Assembly: GCA_017613335.1 (NCBI GenBank)
Contig: JAGAEB010000004.1
Span: 1-24,882, forward strand
DNA: 24,882 nt
From: Methanosarcinaceae archaeon
Lineage (GTDB): Archaea > Halobacteriota > Methanosarcinia > Methanosarcinales > Methanosarcinaceae
Reading direction: 5' to 3'
Positions 22,943 through 24,882 of this stretch are shown one piece after another (positions within the stretch are counted from its first letter, which is position 1; every line of letters begins with the position of its first letter). Under the pieces are notes generated by a model that saw nothing but the letters and a program-made list of their open reading frames with translations, searched no databases and was not told the DNA's origin. The position numbers were made by a program, and so were the translations under genes.

Positions 22943-24415
22943 TTATGCATTCTTCTTTTTTGTGCCGGTCAGAGAGAGGCCGGCGCCGATGAGACAGAGA
23001 ACGGCGCAGATGATGAAGGCGGCTCTCATGGCGCTGAGGAACTCTGCGGCCATGTCGGGGCCGACGAGGGAAGTATTTCCGACGTACCAGGTGATGCAGG
23101 ACATGGCGATCGCCATTGAGAAGACCATGCCGAACTGACGCATCGACGCGAGGATGCCGCTGGCTTCGCCCTGTTCTTCGGGGCGGACGGAACTCATGAT
23201 GATGTTCGTGTTGGGCGCTGCGAAGAAGGAATAGCCTGTGCCGATAAAGGCCGCAAGGAAGATGATATTCAGATAGCTGACGTTTTCATCGAGCGTCGTC
23301 AGTCCCAGAAGACCTGCGGCGATGATGATCATGCCGGCGGCCGGCATGTAACGGCCGTATTTTCCGGAAGAGCGTTTTCCGGCATAGGACGACAGAAGCG
23401 TCTGGAAGAGCGGCTGGATCAGGAGCAGGAGACCTGCTTTCTGGGCAGAGAGAAGGCCGATGCTCTGGAGATACAGGCTCAGGAAGAAGGATATCGCATA
23501 TGTCGCGCCGTAATTGAAGACCGTGGCGAAATTGGAGCAGGCGAAGACTTTGTTCTTCAGGAACAGGTCGACCTCCATGAGCGGGAATGATGTTCTGCGT
23601 TCGAGGTATATGAAGACTGCCAGCGGGATCAGGGCGATCAGGAGGAGGGCGATGCCTTCGATTTCGGGCATCATCGTGAGACCGTAGAGGAACAGGGGAA
23701 CGAAGAGGATGTAGAGGATCGTTCCTTTCCTGTCCATCGATCTGCCTTTGCCGGTGATGATCTCGTATTTCATGAATTTCATGAAAAAGGCCGTTCCGAT
23801 GAGGAGGAAGATGATCAGGAAGAGGAAGAGGCTGCGCCAGCCCAGATATCCTGTGAAGAGACCGCCGAGAACGGGGCCGAGAGAGAGGCCGGCATACATG
23901 AAGGCGGTGTTCGTGCCCAGAGCGCTTCCTCTTTCGAAGGATTCGAAGATGCCGGTGATGATGGAGACGGATGTGCACATCATGGCGGCTGCGCCGATGC
24001 CGGATGCCATTCTGGCGGCAATGAAGACGTGATATGACGGCGCGAGGAAGCAGAGGATCAGAGACAGGAGCATGATGAGGGAGCCTGCAAGAAAGATCTT
24101 TTTGCGGCCGGCGATGTCTGAAAAGCGGGACAGGGGCATGAGTGTCGTTGATGTCATGAAAAGATAGGCCGTCGAGACCCAGCCGAGGCTTTCCGTGCTG
24201 ACACCGAATTCTTCTCCGATCATGGGGAGGGAGAGATTCGTCATCGAGGATGCGAAAGGAACGATGAACGTCGCAACGGAAACGGCGAACAGGATGGCGG
24301 TTTTTTCGCGGCGTGTCAGCCGTTGTGATAAAGGCGTGTTTTCCGGTCCGTCATTTTTTCCGGATATTTTTCCGGACATCTCCCCGGTATTTTTTTCGGC
24401 TGTCTGTTCGGTCAT
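22943..24415 (-). CDS. MFS multidrug-type exporter (DHA2-like)
   Basis: This is a major facilitator transporter, probably proton-driven drug or metabolite efflux. From ATG 24415 it has 490 residues. After a polar N-terminus (MTEQTAEKN to RLTRREK) it shows about 14 membrane helices, the usual count for the DHA2/EmrB-QacA group. The loop after helix 2 has LSRFSDIAGRKKIFLAG, a variant of motif A, and helix 5 has SLGPVLGGLFTGYLGWR (motif C). The frame extends to 24559, but starts beyond 24415 would overlap the divergent gene at 24519 and add a non-conserved Arg/Lys-rich tail. A TTTAAA box at 24470-24475 fits ATG 24415 with a leader of about 30 bases. Substrate unknown. Confidence 0.9.
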   Translation of the reverse strand: MTEQTAEKNTGEMSGKISGKNDGPENTPLSQRLTRREKTAILFAVSVATFIVPFASSMTNLSLPMIGEEFGVSTESLGWVSTAYLFMTSTTLMPLSRFSDIAGRKKIFLAGSLIMLLSLILCFLAPSYHVFIAARMASGIGAAAMMCTSVSIITGIFESFERGSALGTNTAFMYAGLSLGPVLGGLFTGYLGWRSLFLFLIIFLLIGTAFFMKFMKYEIITGKGRSMDRKGTILYILFVPLFLYGLTMMPEIEGIALLLIALIPLAVFIYLERRTSFPLMEVDLFLKNKVFACSNFATVFNYGATYAISFFLSLYLQSIGLLSAQKAGLLLLIQPLFQTLLSSYAGKRSSGKYGRYMPAAGMIIIAAGLLGLTTLDENVSYLNIIFLAAFIGTGYSFFAAPNTNIIMSSVRPEEQGEASGILASMRQFGMVFSMAIAMSCITWYVGNTSLVGPDMAAEFLSAMRAAFIICAVLCLIGAGLSLTGTKKKNA

Positions 24416-24488
24416 GTTCTCAGGTTCCCGTCGGCTGCCTGCGCATCGTCTGAGGCAGTCCGCAGGGTGTTTAAACCTGGTCGATAGA

Positions 24489-24496
24489 TTAATATC
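24489..24496 (+). promoter_or_regulatory. TATA-like box of the small membrane protein gene
   Basis: TTAATATC lies about 25 bases before ATG 24519, so transcription would start almost at the ATG and the message may be leaderless. This matches the absence of a ribosome site (TTCTGATTGACTGTCC precedes the ATG). Confidence 0.4.
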
Positions 24497-24518
24497 TTTT
24501 TCTTCTGATTGACTGTCC

Positions 24519-24833
24519 ATGTTTGAAAATAAGAAAATAAGAACTGTCCTGATCGTCATCGGGATCGTTCTTCTGGTCGCAGGCGCCTTTTCGACCTGGA
24601 CGATCCGGAAATCCCTGAATTCCGGTGACCTGAGCGAGGATGAAGATGCGGCGTATCAGAAATATTATTTCATTGCCAAGATGGTCTTTCTCGTCGGGTT
24701 CGTCGTCGCCCTTGTGCCGAGCGTCAAAGGAGCGCTTTATGATCTCAGCGTCGTCAAAGCGGCTGAAGATCAGAAAAAAAGTTCTCTGACGGACGGCGGG
24801 GAAAAAACCGGGACAGCCGGAGAAGAAAAATAA
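24519..24833 (+). CDS. Small two-helix membrane protein
   Basis: The 104-residue product has two membrane helices (about 9-26 and 51-68) joined by an acidic loop (GDLSEDEDAAYQKYY). A hydrophilic, Lys/Glu-rich cytoplasmic or external tail follows (AEDQKKSSLTDGGEKTG). I do not recognise the family. It diverges from the MFS exporter across about 100 bases that hold both promoters, but no functional link is evident. A short inverted repeat (TTCCGG 24837-24842, CCGGAA 24850-24855) follows the stop. Confidence 0.75.
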   Translation: MFENKKIRTVLIVIGIVLLVAGAFSTWTIRKSLNSGDLSEDEDAAYQKYYFIAKMVFLVGFVVALVPSVKGALYDLSVVKAAEDQKKSSLTDGGEKTGTAGEEK

Positions 24834-24882
24834 AAATTCCGGATCATGACCGGAAAATAAAAGAAATCGATGCCGGAGATGA

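Noticed and set aside
22943..24559. Longer MFS start at 24559 or 24520
   Set aside because: These starts overlap the divergent gene at 24519, leave no room for both promoters, and add a non-conserved Arg/Lys-rich extension.
1..24882. tRNA or rRNA genes, transposases, prophage genes
   Set aside because: I found no tRNA T-arm/acceptor pattern, no rRNA-like sequence and no transposase or integrase motifs in reading the window.

Overview
The window looks like the chromosome of a methanogenic archaeon, most likely from the Methanosarcinales/Methanomicrobiales side. Several things support this. Promoters are TATA-type with AT-rich boxes about 25 bases upstream of predicted starts, and several genes have GGTGA-type ribosome binding sites. 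The UMP kinase is archaeal-type, and many secreted or membrane proteins are of kinds common in methanogens. The tetrapyrrole genes stop at hydroxymethylbilane, as needed for F430 and corrinoids. There is also a RamA-type corrinoid-protein activase, which points to methylated one-carbon metabolism. The exact genus cannot be fixed from the sequence alone.

Layout. (1) 1-1393: a two-domain lipoprotein gene on the minus strand, between two tandem-repeat tracts. (2) 1394-6169, plus strand: the C5 tetrapyrrole genes hemA, a single reading frame joining hemB and hemL, then hemC. Together these convert glutamyl-tRNA to hydroxymethylbilane. No uroporphyrinogen-III synthase gene is in the window. (3) 6406-9512, minus strand: an AAA_14/DUF4143 ATPase and a 2-isopropylmalate synthase-like gene, separated by a seven-copy 16-bp repeat. 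(4) 9807-16207, minus strand: a four-gene cluster of a secreted beta-propeller-like protein, an internally duplicated ABC-2 permease, a membrane-anchored NEW3-like protein and an ABC ATPase. It is probably one export or envelope system.

(5) 16244-18496, minus strand, is the least explained part. A small exported protein overlaps by one base with a membrane-anchored regulator carrying two winged helix-turn-helix domains. Downstream lies a second small exported protein. Its roughly 155-base predicted leader holds two related hairpin elements, and a third copy lies just after the regulator gene. The stems differ completely while the loop and 3' flank are conserved, which suggests a structured RNA.

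(6) 18518-21574, minus strand: a RamA-like activase with a reduced ferredoxin tail, then a CobW/G3E GTPase, probably serving corrinoid or metal-cofactor handling. (7) 22082-24833: UMP kinase, an MFS exporter, and a divergent small membrane protein.

Intergenic DNA is unusually rich in short tandem repeats. Many share a TTCCGGAT core, which suggests slippage-prone, genome-wide repeat families.
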